From contig NC_088311.1 of NCBI RefSeq assembly GCF_910592395.1, positions 14,946,501 to 15,010,500 of the forward strand: DNA of 64,000 nucleotides, given 5' to 3'. The notes below the pieces were generated by a model, which was not told the origin of the DNA, did no database searches, and saw only the letters and a program-made list of their open reading frames with translations. The number at the start of each line of letters is the position of its first letter. The stretch's first letter is position 1. Below, piece by piece: positions 20,590-30,839 of this stretch. The position numbers and the translations under genes were made by a program. The DNA is from Lineus longissimus (taxonomy: Eukaryota; Nemertea; Pilidiophora; Heteronemertea; Lineidae).

Positions 20590-21110
20590 ATCTCATGCCA
20601 GGCTCTGTTATGTATTGCTACCAGGTGAACCAAGGGGTACTTGCTGTGGAGAGGGAGATTAGCCTTGGTGCTGGTGAGCAAAGGAAGCAAGAGGAAATAA
20701 AGAATATAAAGTATCTATCGCGCTTTGATTTAGTTGGAACCTGGAGGGCGAAAGCCCGTACACTACAGTGCTCACCTCATGTGAATGAAAGATGGATGAA
20801 GAGCATGGTATTGTGTCATGTAGTGTTAAGTCTGATGTAGGTCAAGAAATAACATACCGGACCGAAACTTGGTCACCAAGGAAGGTGTCAATACATAAGG
20901 GTACATGTGTACCAAGATTCAAACCAATAGCTTTAAAAGTTACGAAACGTGCCCTGCTAACGGACGACCAACGCTACGCAAAGGCAAAGCTCACCTCTCA
21001 GAGAGGAGAGCTAAAAAGAGCCTCATCACTTTTCAAAATGTCTCGGAATAGCCCATGGGGCATGCCATGAAATTGTAAAGTTTCGTTTGACATTACACCA
21101 AACCATGATC
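20590..21110. repeat. Dispersed repeat of the 'gctcacctcatgtg' family
   Basis: Bases 20768-20850 closely match 62933-63005 (shared words agatggat(g/a)aagagcatgg and tattgtgtcatgtagtgtta). Bases 20895-20965 match the right end of the window at 63938-64000 (gtacatgtgta and gaaacgtgcc). The copy ends around 21018 with 'agagctaaaaa'. Open frames across it are incidental. Confidence 0.7.
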
Positions 21111-21363
21111 TGACACTTGTATCTTCTAGATAATGATAAACATGTCCTAGAAACCCATTTTTCTGGAAAAGTTACTTGCACATTAATTAGTAACAGTCAT
21201 TTAAAAACTCTACCAGGTACCAATCTGAAGTCCTTGTTTTACACTGACTGTAGCTCAAAATTCCAATCACAGAGGGCTCCGGAAGACCTCATTAACCAAT
21301 CAGCTTCCTTTGTTTCATCAACAAAGAGGCAAAATGGCAGCCTCCATGAAATGCTGTTAACAT

Positions 21364-21807
21364 GAGACAAGACCACTAATGAATATTCATAGGTTGGAGG
21401 GTCGAGGCCTATCAATTAGACGAGTGCATGTTTTTAACTCTCAAGTACATATTTGGAGAGGTACTGAAAAAATATTTGTTGTGGCAAGTCTACAGATATA
21501 AAGAAATTATTTGATGAAAAAATTAATTTCGAATTTTGCTAATTGGGTAATAGGGGGCGTGTTTTGAGTTTTTTCTGCCAGTTGGCTGAAAAGAGTGGAA
21601 ATATCAAAGTCTGTCTAATTTGTCGATTATCAAAAAATTTCCGTAGTCAATCACCAGTTTATTTTTCACCATTTACTTGCCCGACTGTCCGGAATAACAT
21701 AATCTAAATTTCAGATTCACAACACCACGCATTCTTTGATGCATCGCGGTCAAACATTGACAATTTAACTGCTAAAAGGCTTAAAAAATCAATTGTGGTC
21801 TTGTCTC
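21364..21807. mobile_element. MITE copy 1 of the composite
   Basis: 444 bp with 13-bp perfect terminal inverted repeats (GAGACAAGACCAC). The inner ends extend the match imperfectly. No coding capacity for a transposase. Left flank ACAT, right flank CATT. Confidence 0.85.
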
Positions 21808-22354
21808 CATTTACACTACATTTTGGGTCAATATAGTGAAAAATTTGAATGTGCTCAAATCACTCTAATTCATTTAGAATATTGTATTGCTGATGATTTA
21901 AGGTCAAAACAAGCTAAAATAATGAGAAAAAAACTTAATTTTACCCAAATAAGAGTCAACCTAACCCCGGTCTTAGTTCGGTTTCATATTTATAAGTCTT
22001 GTTGTGTTGCCATTCATTTTGTAATTTCTTTGAAACTACTTAGGCCTTGATTCTGAAAGCTGTGCCCTAAGCAGCAAAGATATTCCTAAATCACATCCTA
22101 AATTTTCAGCTCCATAGCTTGCTTATTCTGGCCAGGGCAGGTCTTTGAATTTGATGCTGTTGGCTGCAAAATCATGACTTTTTGTCGATTTTGTCCTCTC
22201 GTCGCTTTGGCACAGTTGTACCACTCTTTGAAATGTCTCTCATTTCTCCAAAAATGTCCAGATATGACTTTCCTTTGTTGGAGAGTTGTGGGATGTCATC
22301 TACATTAGTTTGAAAAAATTCTCAAAATGTTAACCCCTGAAATGTACCTTCATT
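21808..22354. repeat. Spacer 1 of the composite
   Basis: 547 bp beginning and ending with CATT. It contains an open frame shared with copy 2 (broken in copy 2 by a base difference near 22965: 'cttagttc' versus 'ctaagttc'). No family was recognised. It may be captured host DNA or the interior of an older element. Confidence 0.75.
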
Positions 22355-22798
22355 GAGACAAGACCACTAATGAATATTCATAGGTTGGAGGGTCGAGGCC
22401 TATCAATTAGACGAGTGCATGTTTTTAACTCTCAAGTACATATTTGGAGAGGTACTGAAAAAATATTTGTTGTGGCAAGTCTACAGATATAAAGAAATTA
22501 TTTGATGAAAAAATTAATTTCGAATTTTGCTAATTGGGTAATAGGGGGCGTGTTTTGAGTTTTTTCTGCCAGTTGGCTGAAAAGAGTGGAAATATCAAAG
22601 TCTGTCTAATTTGTCGATTATCAAAAAATTTCCGTAGTCAATCACCAGTTTATTTTTCACCATTTACTTGCCCGACTGTCCGGAATAACATAATCTAAAT
22701 TTCAGATTCACAACACCACGCATTCTTTGATGCATCGCGGTCAAACATTGACAATTTAACTGCTAAAAGGCTTAAAAAATCAATTGTGGTCTTGTCTC
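22355..22798. mobile_element. MITE copy 2 of the composite
   Basis: 444 bp, same termini, flanked by CATT on both sides. Confidence 0.85.
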
Positions 22799-23345
22799 CA
22801 TTTACACTACATTTTGGGTCAATATAGTGAAAAATTTGAATGTGCTCAAATCACTCTAATTCATTTAGAATATTGTATTGCTGATGATTTAAGGTCAAAA
22901 CAAGCTAAAATAATGAGAAAAAAACTTAATTTTACCCAAATAAGAGTCAACCTAACCCCGGTCTAAGTTCGGTTTCATATTTATAAGTCTTGTTGTGTTG
23001 CCATTCATTTTGTAATTTCTTTGAAACTACTTAGGCCTTGATTCTGAAAGCTGTGCCCTAAGCAGCAAAGATATTCCTAAATCACATCCTAAATTTTCAG
23101 CTCCATAGCTTGCTTATTCTGGCCAGGGCAGGTCTTTGAATTTGATGCTGTTGGCTGCAAAATCATGACTTTTTGTCGATTTTGTCCTCTCGTCGCTTTG
23201 GCACAGTTGTACCACTCTTTGAAATGTCTCTCATTTCTCCAAAAATGTCCAGATATGACTTTCCTTTGTTGGAGAGTTGTGGGATGTCATCTACATTAGT
23301 TTGAAAAAATTCTCAAAATGTTAACCCCTGAAATGTACCTTCATT
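22799..23345. repeat. Spacer 2 of the composite
   Basis: 547 bp, almost identical to spacer 1. Confidence 0.75.
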
Positions 23346-23788
23346 GAGACAAGACCACTAATGAATATTCATAGGTTGGAGGGTCGAGGCCTATCAATTA
23401 GACGAGTGCATGTTTTTAACTCTCAAGTACATATTTGGAGAGGTACTGAAAAAATATTTGTTGTGGCAAGTCTACGAAAATAAAGAAATTATTTGATGAA
23501 AAAATTAATTTCGAATTTTGCCAATTGGGTAATAGGGGGCGTGTTTTGAGTTTTTTCTGCCAGTTGGCTGAAAAGAGTGGAAATATCAAAGTCTGTCTAA
23601 TTTGTCGATTATCAAAAAATTTCCGCAGTCAATCACCAGTTTATTTTCACCATTTACTTGCCCGACTGTCCGGAATAACATAATCTTAATTTCAGATTCA
23701 CAATACCACGCATTCTTTGATGCGTCGCGGTCAAACATTGACAATTTAACTGCTAAAAGGCTTAAAAAATCAATTGTGGTCTTGTCTC
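23346..23788. mobile_element. MITE copy 3 of the composite
   Basis: 443 bp, same termini. It has a few more differences than copies 1 and 2 show between each other (for example near 23475, 23521, 23625 and 23686). Left flank CATT, right flank ACAT. Confidence 0.85.
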
Positions 23789-24335
23789 ACATCTTATAGA
23801 TGATGAATCTGGGCCTATTTCTAAGATCTCTGTGGCTAATTACAATAGGATTTGTGACTGTTTGAAAGATTGGAAGTGTCTGGATAGAAGGGAACTTGAA
23901 ATAGCTAGCATTCTCTCAGGAAAGAATACTAATTGCCCTGAACATGACTTTCTTTTTTCTGGTGATGTATCTTGCATGTCTTGTTCTATGTGTTTACCTT
24001 ATCTTTCTGAACTTGGTCATCACAAACGTTGTTATTCTCTTTTCACTGACAGAAATAGGATAAATGCTGCCAAGAAAAGAGTTGATAAGCTACGTTCTAA
24101 GTCTCTATTTACGGATCAGGGCCGGTATTCATAAACGTACTTATGTCTAGGTGTAACACCTAAGTACCCCATAAGTTAGGTGTTACGAACAAGTCGTATT
24201 CAATATGCTACCCAAGTGGTTCGTTACACCCAATTTTGCACTTAACTTTAAGACACCCCCAAGGGTGTCTTAAGTCGAAGTCCGTTCGCCATAAACTATA
24301 TTTTCCATCCATTTTGGACAAGACAGCCAAGAGGA

Positions 24336-25382
24336 ATGGCAGCATTTCTTTTGTTACGAGAACAGTTAGTTGGAGTGCGTGCGATTTGTCGCGAAAGGGT
24401 ATTTAGAGACCGTCTGCATCCACTGGATGAATATGACGATGTTGAGTTGTACCAGCGTTACCGATTTGACCGTCAAACGATTTTGGAATTGATAGATGTT
24501 GTCGGAGATGAACTCGATCCCATCACCCTACGAAACCACGCATTGCCAAGGGAATTGAAGGTTTTAGCAGCTTTACGCTTTTATGCTACCGGATCGTTCC
24601 AGTTGACTGTAGGCGACACAGTACACGTCTCACAGCCAACTATGAGCCGTGTAGTTACCCAAGTTACAGCCGCTTTGCTCCCTTTACTGCCAAGAGTCGT
24701 GCAATTTCCAAGGAATCAAGATATTCCCAATATGGTTGATGAGTTCCATGAGATTGCCAATTTTCCCGGAGTTATTGGCCTAGTAGACGGAACGCACGTG
24801 TGGATTTTGGGCCCCACCCAACACGAGTGGCGATATGTCAACCGGAAGAACTATACGTCAATAAACACCCAAGTAGTGATGGATGCAAGATACAGATTTA
24901 TCAATGTAGTTGCAAGATGGCCAGGAAGTACACATGATTCCGTTATTCTAAGAGAAAGTGGCCTTGCAACTATATGTGAGGAACGAAATGGCGAGGAACT
25001 GCTTTTAGGCGATCGTGGATATCCCGTGCGACCATGGCTGATGACGCCATTTCTTAATCCAAATACGCCACAGCAACGGAGGTACAACAGAGCCCACAAG
25101 AGAACAAGGTGCTTGGTTGAAAGAGGAATCGGCCAATGGAAAAGACAATTCCATTGCTTACATGGGATGTTGAGGCACACACCACAGAAATGTTGCGAAA
25201 TCATTGCTGTCTGCGCCATTCTCCACAATCTTGCAAAAGACAGAGCTTTACCAGATTTTGATGAAGAACCAATTGAACACCGCCCACAACCATTAGTCGA
25301 CCCAGCAAACGTGATTGTTTTGCCAGACAGGATCAATGGGGCTGGAAGAAGAGATCAAATTGTCAATACCCGCTTCAGATAA
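24336..25382 (+). CDS. Harbinger DDE transposase (HARBI1-like), intact
   Basis: 348 residues in one exon, the usual length for HARBI1-type nucleases. The N-terminal half has 'RYRFDRQTILELIDVVGDEL' and a helix-turn-helix 'HVSQPTMSRVVTQVTAALL'. The DDE_Tnp_4 domain has 'GVIGLVDGTHVWILGP' (first Asp), 'ARWPGSTHDSVILRES' (second Asp), 'LLLGDRGYPVRPWLM' and 'RCLVERGIGQWKRQFHCL' (Glu). All catalytic residues are present. It would act in the nucleus with the Myb-like partner encoded on the opposite strand. ATG 24336 is the first in frame after the left terminal region. The frame is unbroken, so this could be a functional transposase. Confidence 0.9.
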   Translation: MAAFLLLREQLVGVRAICRERVFRDRLHPLDEYDDVELYQRYRFDRQTILELIDVVGDELDPITLRNHALPRELKVLAALRFYATGSFQLTVGDTVHVSQPTMSRVVTQVTAALLPLLPRVVQFPRNQDIPNMVDEFHEIANFPGVIGLVDGTHVWILGPTQHEWRYVNRKNYTSINTQVVMDARYRFINVVARWPGSTHDSVILRESGLATICEERNGEELLLGDRGYPVRPWLMTPFLNPNTPQQRRYNRAHKRTRCLVERGIGQWKRQFHCLHGMLRHTPQKCCEIIAVCAILHNLAKDRALPDFDEEPIEHRPQPLVDPANVIVLPDRINGAGRRDQIVNTRFR

Positions 25383-25462
25383 ATGTAAGTGAAATAAATG
25401 ATGTGAACAATTATAATGTTAATCATGACTGTATTTCAACAATTGCACGAAGTTACAAATAT

Positions 25463-25815
25463 TCAAAGATTTGTGAAATTGTAGTCTGAATGTGGTGCAT
25501 GTACTTGATTACTTCCATAGGTGGTAGGCATGAATTGTCCATAACCTAACTTTTGCTTCTTTAATTGAAGAACCTCTATTTCTAACGATAGCTTGTTCTT
25601 TTCCATTTGCAGCTTTTCAATCTCTAATGTGAGTCTAGTCTTCTCGAGAGCCAAAAGATCCTTGTGCATCTCTGTAACTTCTGCAGCAGCGTCATCACAT
25701 TTACGTTTCTTACTCTTTTCAGTTTCCTCGCAATGGCGGGCATAGCTTGAACGGCAATGCTGCAGGTGGATTGAGACGTCGCGTTGTCGTGAAACGCACC
25801 ACAGCTTCATTATTT
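25463..25815 (-). CDS. Harbinger Myb-like accessory protein, last exon (coiled coil)
   Basis: A minus-strand acceptor (TTTTCCAG, at about 25829) precedes the exon. In the frame that ends at 25463 the exon encodes a long coiled coil: 'ALEKTRLTLEIEKLQMEKNK' followed by 'LSLEIEVLQLKKQKL'. Such a tail is usual for Myb/SANT-type Harbinger partners and probably mediates self-association. The phase of this frame does not match the donor at 25971 by one base, so either a small indel has broken the gene, or a different splice site is used. The stop is followed closely by the transposase 3' end. Confidence 0.6.
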
Positions 25816-25970
25816 GTGGATGGACTGGAAAACAAATACAAATTTGTGTTAATGAGATGCACTATTGTAGCTTCTCCTTTCATGCCACATTGAAATGTTA
25901 ATTACTGTCTAAATTGGTATTAATAAAAAGCTTGTCAGTTCGTATCTCATTCATAAATTGTGATTAATAC

Positions 25971-26178
25971 CTTGTTGGACTAATGGGAATAGCCGATGTT
26001 GAAGGCTCATCCTGTGTCAAAGTTGCAGCATGTGACTTGGCCTGGTTGGAACATCCTGCATCTTTCATGGAACTGTCGATACCACCTTCTATACCATGTA
26101 CAGTTGGATCGTTTTCTCCCAGTATTGCAGCCACTTTCTGCGAAATTAATGACGGCTCCACTGGTGCTTGACCACCTC
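25971..26178 (-). CDS. Harbinger Myb-like accessory protein, middle exon
   Basis: Acceptor CCCTTTTGTAG opens the exon at about 26178 and donor AACAAG|GTATTA closes it near 25971. It encodes a low-complexity linker with 'SLISQKVAAILGENDPTVHG' and an acidic, Ser/Thr-rich end. The phase agrees with the exon ending at about 26485. Confidence 0.6.
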
Positions 26179-26484
26179 CTACAAAAGGGATATTAGTTTG
26201 TTACAATACAACGTATAGAGTAAGGATGCATATCTTTAAGGCTTGGTTTTCATTGAGCTGATACGCTGGTTTACAAAAGTTTTATGGTCATGAACCCGTT
26301 GTGGGGCCTTTGTTCACCTGCGTGTCCGTATACCGTGTAGCTCTATGTAAACCCAGGCTTAGGCTATAGAAGAAAATGGTTACAAACCACACGGCATCTA
26401 AAAAAACGGCACGTGCGCTGATGAGAAACAAGTATTTTCAAATAGGCCTATTGTACATAAATAGTGATTGGCGCCCATTGTTAC

Positions 26485-26767
26485 CTGTCTTTGCGAGTTC
26501 CTTCCTATAGACTCGATATTCATCTTTCATAGTAGAGCATATATTCTGCCATTTCTTCTGGAAATCTTTCTCACTTCTTACACAGAAGGGATTCCTTTTG
26601 TTCATTGCATCGGTGATATTTAACCACGCATCATGTTTCTTCCCATTTGAAACTGTGGAACTAAATTTCGACGTCAAAACACAAAATAACTTTTCGTATT
26701 CGTCACACAAACGAAATTTCTCATCATCAGTGAAGTTTTTCTTCCGTCCCGATTTGTTCCCTGCCAT
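26485..26767 (-). CDS. Harbinger Myb-like accessory protein, first exon (DNA-binding domain)
   Basis: Starts at ATG 26767. It encodes 'KKNFTDDEKFRLCDEYEKLF', 'GKKHDAWLNITDAMNKRNPF' and 'RSEKDFQKKWQNICSTMKDE', the three-helix, Trp-containing Myb/SANT-like fold (Myb_DNA-bind_5 type) found in Harbinger second proteins, which bind the element ends and bring the transposase into the nucleus. A donor (AGACAG|GTAACA) ends the exon. The Gly/Lys-rich N-terminus (GNKSGRKKN) looks like a nuclear-localisation signal. Confidence 0.75.
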
Positions 26768-29087
26768 GATTCAAGCAAACAGAATGCATCGGGCCTTTGC
26801 TAGCGACTTATAACAGATGTGAGTAATGGGCATTGCCTTATATGGAAACGTTCTCCATGCAATGAACCCCTGCCATAACCACATAAACCGCAAGAAATGT
26901 GAGTGCAAACCCTAGCAACGGCGCAGAAAAAGTTTATTCGCTAGGCCTAACTTTAGGTCTTACGCTGAGCCAAGTCTAAAACTTAAGGTCCTTTATGAAT
27001 ACCGACATAGGTGTTACACCTAGCTGAGTGGTACGCTCGTAGTTTAGGGGTCCTAACTTAGGAACGTTTATGAATACCGGCCCAGGTTGCTATGTCTAGT
27101 GCTAGTAGTAGTGGACAGAATGAAAATAACGAGAGACCCAAACTCCGTGCCCGTAGGTCAGTCCGTCAATTATCTGAGGGGGGACCAGGGGTTAGAGAAA
27201 GACTTGATCTATTCCCATTAGAATGTTGTATTTGTCGCAAAGCAAAATATAGGAAAGAGGCTGCCACTAGAAAAAGAAAGGCAGTTGCCCTTACCCAGTG
27301 TCTCACATATGATGCAGCAGATGCCTTGAAGGCAGCAGCGAAACAATATAATGATGAACAACTTTTGCTAAAAGTAATAGATGTTGATCTTGTTGCAAAA
27401 GAGGCCTATTATCACAAGTGCTCAGTGTTACAGAGAGTACACCCGTTCACTGAAGCAATTAAATGCTGAAGAAACAAAGGATAAAGGAGATAAAGCATTT
27501 GAAAAGTTATGTGCAGAATTTATTGAGCCTAGAATCATGTTGGGTGGGGAAATTATTCGTATGGACAAACTGACAACAATGTATATGCAATATAAGACCG
27601 AAGATCCCAATTAGGAGTTACCACCAAGTTATCAAAACTGTCTTCTAAAGCGTCGTCTGCAGTGAAATATAATGACCTTATTTTCCTAAAAAACAGGACA
27701 CGTAATCTTTGTGAATTGGTTCTCTAAGATCATGTGCAAAATCTTAAAGTTGTGCCAGAAGAGAGCTCCACAGAGATAAGTGGTTCAGATTCTGAATTTG
27801 ATGTTGGGGAGGGCATTAGTGAATTAGGGTATGGAGAACGCTTTTCTCAGGAATCTGTTAGAACTCTGTACAAATCAGCAATGTTCATGCGTAATTTGAT
27901 CTCTTTGGTTCCAAATGAGTGTGGACCTTGGCCACCCACTGTCAAATTCCTGGATGATGAGGCAATAAAGAAGTTTGTCCCTGCTGAACTACAGAATTTC
28001 TTGGCATGGTGTATAGGTGAAACAGAGGATGTTCAGTTGGAGGGATATGTTTCAATCAAAGATTCTGATGTCCAACACAAATCTTTTCAATAGCACAAGA
28101 TATTGTATATCTTGCTTCCAAGGGCAAAAAAGACATTCCAAAACATCTGGCATTGGGGATGACAATGCGCCACCTGACAGGATCCTCCCAAATTATTGGA
28201 CTCATGAATGGTCTTGGACATTCAGTGTCACATACAAAAGTCCTAGAATATGATACGGCATTAGCAGAGAGGCAAGCAAGTGTGAATGATGGTCTTCCAG
28301 AGGGCATTGTCAAGGGTTTTCCCACAACACTGGCATGGGATAATAATGATTTTGGGGAGGAAACCCTCACTGGAGCAGGTACAACACATAACACCAATTG
28401 CATTGCCATCCAACGTCATCAGGGACCAGTGCAATGCAACAGTGCTGCTATAATCTTACCAAAATCACGCCGCCGAACCATTGGTACTCCAGAAAAAAAG
28501 CTGGTGGAGTATTATGGGAGGAAGAAGGAAGGACCGAAACAGTTTCAGGAAGACACAGATTTGCCAACTTGTAGTGAAGAACAAAGGGCTCGCCACCTTA
28601 ATGCTGCTTATGCCATTGTGAAGTCCAAGAATGCATTGTCGACAGAACAAATTCTCCCTGGTTGGACAGGTTTTAATACATTGTTATGCCACACTATTCC
28701 ATCCATGAGCCAAGTTTCATATCTACCAATTATAGATGAAAGTCCCACAGAAATGACAACGGTTAACACAATTTTACATAGGAGTATCAAAATAACTGAC
28801 CAGCTACAACTTAATACCATCACTCTAGTTTTTGATCAAGCCATTTACTGTAAAGCACAGCAGATAAGATGGAAAAACCAGATCTTTCAGGAACGATTAG
28901 TTATCCGCTTAGGCCAATTCCACACTGCAAAGGCATATCTTGCTGTCCTTGGAAAGAGGTTTCAAGACTCAGGAATTCAAGACATCCTGGTGGAATCTGG
29001 TGTAATTGCTGCGGGATCCATTAAAGGGGTTTTGACAGGAAACCACTATAATCGAAGTGTCCGTGCCACAGAGATACTTGAAACTTG

Positions 29088-30119
29088 AAACTACTTGAAA
29101 CTAAAGAAATTTGTCAATTGGTCTATAATTGGATTTACCATGTCACAGAGAAAGTGTAGACTTGCAACCAATAAAGATATTTTAAAAGGTAAGACTGTTT
29201 TTTATGTACCAAATCAATATATTTGCATGGTGTGACATAAAATTATACATGGCATGGCATGACATGACATTGGACACTTTAACTGATACGAGCATGGTTT
29301 GAGTATGGATTAGACGCATGTAGGTGAATGCATTAAACCATAAAGCCCATGGTATATTTTTCTTGTTGTGGCACGAGGAGGGTTAATGCCTAGTTTTAAG
29401 AACTGCAGTGAATGTTCTCAGAAGCCCTGTCATAAACCATTATTATATATGATTCATAAGTTAATTCTTTTTAACATAATTCCAATGGCTAATGTAATTA
29501 AAACAATCCTTGTTTTTGGGCCACAAAGGGTTAAAAGGGTGAAAAGGGTTAATTTGTGTTTTCTTTTCAGTTAAAAGCTGGTGTATTTGGTATTTGATAT
29601 CTACCACACATAATTAATACTCGTAATATAATTAATTTGTGTTTTAACCATGTCTTGCACACATCCAGGGTCTTTACCTAATTACCATATTTTTTCGCCC
29701 GTGGAGGGTTAATGTGCAACTTTATGACCTAGAAAACCTCTTTTTTGAGCTCAGCACCCCCAAATTACCCAATATCGAGTCTTTTCAGTTAGTTCGCTGA
29801 GATGTCAAACGGAACTTAGTTTCTAGGCCAGTTTTCATGGTATGCCCCACGGTCTAGAAGTTGCATTAGTCTTATAAAGCAATCCGAATACAATACACTG
29901 TGGCCATGCGCGGGGCCGGGTAGCCCTATGCTACCATGCATGATGATCCGTGCATGGATTGCACGTGCCGGAAAAATAGGGTGCATGGCATATATACAGC
30001 CTAATGGAGACAGTTAGGTTACAAGCGTATGACAGATAAACCACTCACCTATTAATTTCAAACGTTTCCAATTGTCTCAGCATAGTTTGTATAATATTAG
30101 CTAGCTCTCCGATTTGCAG
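29088..30119. other. No supported gene
   Basis: The start continues the 3' flank of the broken gene. Short repeats 'ggcatggcatgacatgacat' (29248) and 'gggttaaaagggtgaaaaggg' variants (29525-29550) occur. No protein family was recognised. Confidence 0.4.
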
Positions 30120-30350
30120 TCAATCGTGTGCCGCACGAAATAAATTTGTCCGGATACCCTCCAGTCGTTGCACCGCAATCGTCACTTGATTTCTATCCAT
30201 GTCCTGGTGCAAGTACCTACCCACGTCCTGAACAACATTTCTGCATACTTCCAAAAAGTTAAGAATATTGTATCTCTCAGGCGGTGGAGGCCCTTCAGCG
30301 CAGTTTGCCAGGGAAAAAATTACAAAGAAGGCAACAAAAAACTTCGTCAT
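30120..30350 (-). CDS. Small secreted peptide, unknown family
   Basis: 76 residues from ATG 30350. Residues 1-18 (TKFFVAFFVIFSLANCAEG after Met) make a textbook signal peptide with cleavage likely after NCA. The mature ~57 residues read PPPPERYN, then an amphipathic helix with one Cys (NFLEVCRNVVQDVGRYLHQD) and a second helix. The lone mature Cys suggests no internal disulfide. The ORF is complete, single-exon and not near a recognised element. The function is unknown; it could be a host gene or one exon of a larger one. Confidence 0.45.
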   Translation of the reverse strand: MTKFFVAFFVIFSLANCAEGPPPPERYNILNFLEVCRNVVQDVGRYLHQDMDRNQVTIAVQRLEGIRTNLFRAAHD

Positions 30351-30494
30351 GGTGCCAAGCTATACAATCCGTGCTATGTCAATCAAAATCTCCGCATCGT
30401 ATCTGATCAGCGTATGGTGCTTCCTCAGGACAAGTCACGTGACTCTGGCCCTTGCTGGACTTGGGAAAGTGCTGGAAGCCATTACTGTACATTG

Positions 30495-30720
30495 TACACT
30501 GTTAAAAATGACTGTAAAATTACTGAGACAATCTGTAAAATATTACAGATCTCTACTGTAAAATGTGATGTTTACCAATTTGGAATCGAATTTTACAGAA
30601 AACTTGTCTTTTTTACAAAATCTTCCATAAATATGTCTGTCATGGAGTGCATAAATACAGTTTCTGTCTGTAAAATACGTTTTACAACGATTATTTGGTA
30701 AATTCACAAACGTAAGGTAT
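30495..30720. repeat. CTGTAAAAT-rich MITE-like sequence
   Basis: Begins with 'tgtacactgttaaaaatgac' and contains repeated ctgtaaaat/ttttacag words on both strands. The same end word, inverted, closes the repeat at 40190-40568. The right border here was not found. Confidence 0.5.
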
Positions 30721-30752
30721 TTTATACCGATAACGCAATAAAAGATACATAC

Positions 30753-30805
30753 GATTTCGGGAACTGTCTGACGAGATCACTCCCAGTCTCACGAGAAGTC
30801 GCCAT
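30753..30805 (-). CDS. Candidate first coding exon (weak)
   Basis: On the minus strand, ATGGCGACTTCTCGTGAG begins a 53-bp open stretch ending in a good donor (AAATC|GTATGT). A start in 'gtaaaATGGCG' context fits animal initiation. No following exon was found. The plus strand has its own donor here (CAGAAG|GTAAGT near 30839), so a bidirectional promoter is possible. Weak call. Confidence 0.2.
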
Positions 30806-30839
30806 TTTACCCCACACATGTCCTACAGAGCTCGCAGAA

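Larger units (their letters stand above)
21364..23788. mobile_element. Composite array: three 444-bp inverted-repeat elements with two 547-bp spacers
   Basis: Three copies of an element with termini GAGACAAGACCAC and GTGGTCTTGTCTC lie at 21364-21807, 22355-22798 and 23346-23788. They are separated by spacers of identical length and near-identical sequence (21808-22354 and 22799-23345). The period is exactly 991 bp. The whole array is flanked by ACAT at 21360-21363 and ACAT at 23789-23792. Inside, each spacer starts and ends with CATT next to the element ends. The outer duplication indicates the array, or its progenitor, inserted as one unit. Confidence 0.85.
24120..27082. mobile_element. Complete PIF/Harbinger element inserted in a coding frame
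   Basis: 2963 bp with 19-bp perfect terminal inverted repeats GGCCGGTATTCATAAACGT and a 3-bp target duplication CAG (24117-24119 and 27083-27085). Subterminal palindromes aggtgtaacacct (near 24150) and aggtgttacacct (near 27008) may be transposase-binding sites. A second TIR-like word (tttatgaataccgaca) lies near 26991. It encodes an intact transposase on the plus strand and a spliced Myb-like accessory gene on the minus strand, convergent with it. Removing the element with one CAG restores the host reading frame exactly. Confidence 0.9.
23790..29087 (+). pseudogene. Broken gene of an unnamed multicopy invertebrate family, split by a Harbinger element
   Basis: Coding pieces lie at 23790-24116, then after the Harbinger insertion at 27086-27437, 27438-27611, 27612-28080 and 28081-29087. 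The first piece is Cys-rich (FSGDVSCMSCSMCLPYLSEL). Later pieces include 'RLDLFPLECCICRKAKYRKE', 'GMTMRHLTGSSQIIGLMNGL', 'TLAWDNNDFGEETLTGAGTT', 'TITLVFDQAIYCKAQQIRW', 'RLVIRLGQFHTAKAYLAVLG' and 'DILVESGVIAAGS'. I recall many close relatives in corals and lancelets with no assigned function; the DQ and R-L-G-x-F-H-T blocks also recall fungal DUF6589 proteins. Frameshifts near 27430, 27611 and 28085 and a TAA at 27725-27727 make it a pseudogene. The 5' end is not identified left of the composite array. Confidence 0.65.

Noticed and set aside
21793-22050. ORFs repeated in the composite array (85 and 60 codons)
   Set aside because: They span the element-spacer border, differ by a stop between copies and match no family; the repetition comes from the array.
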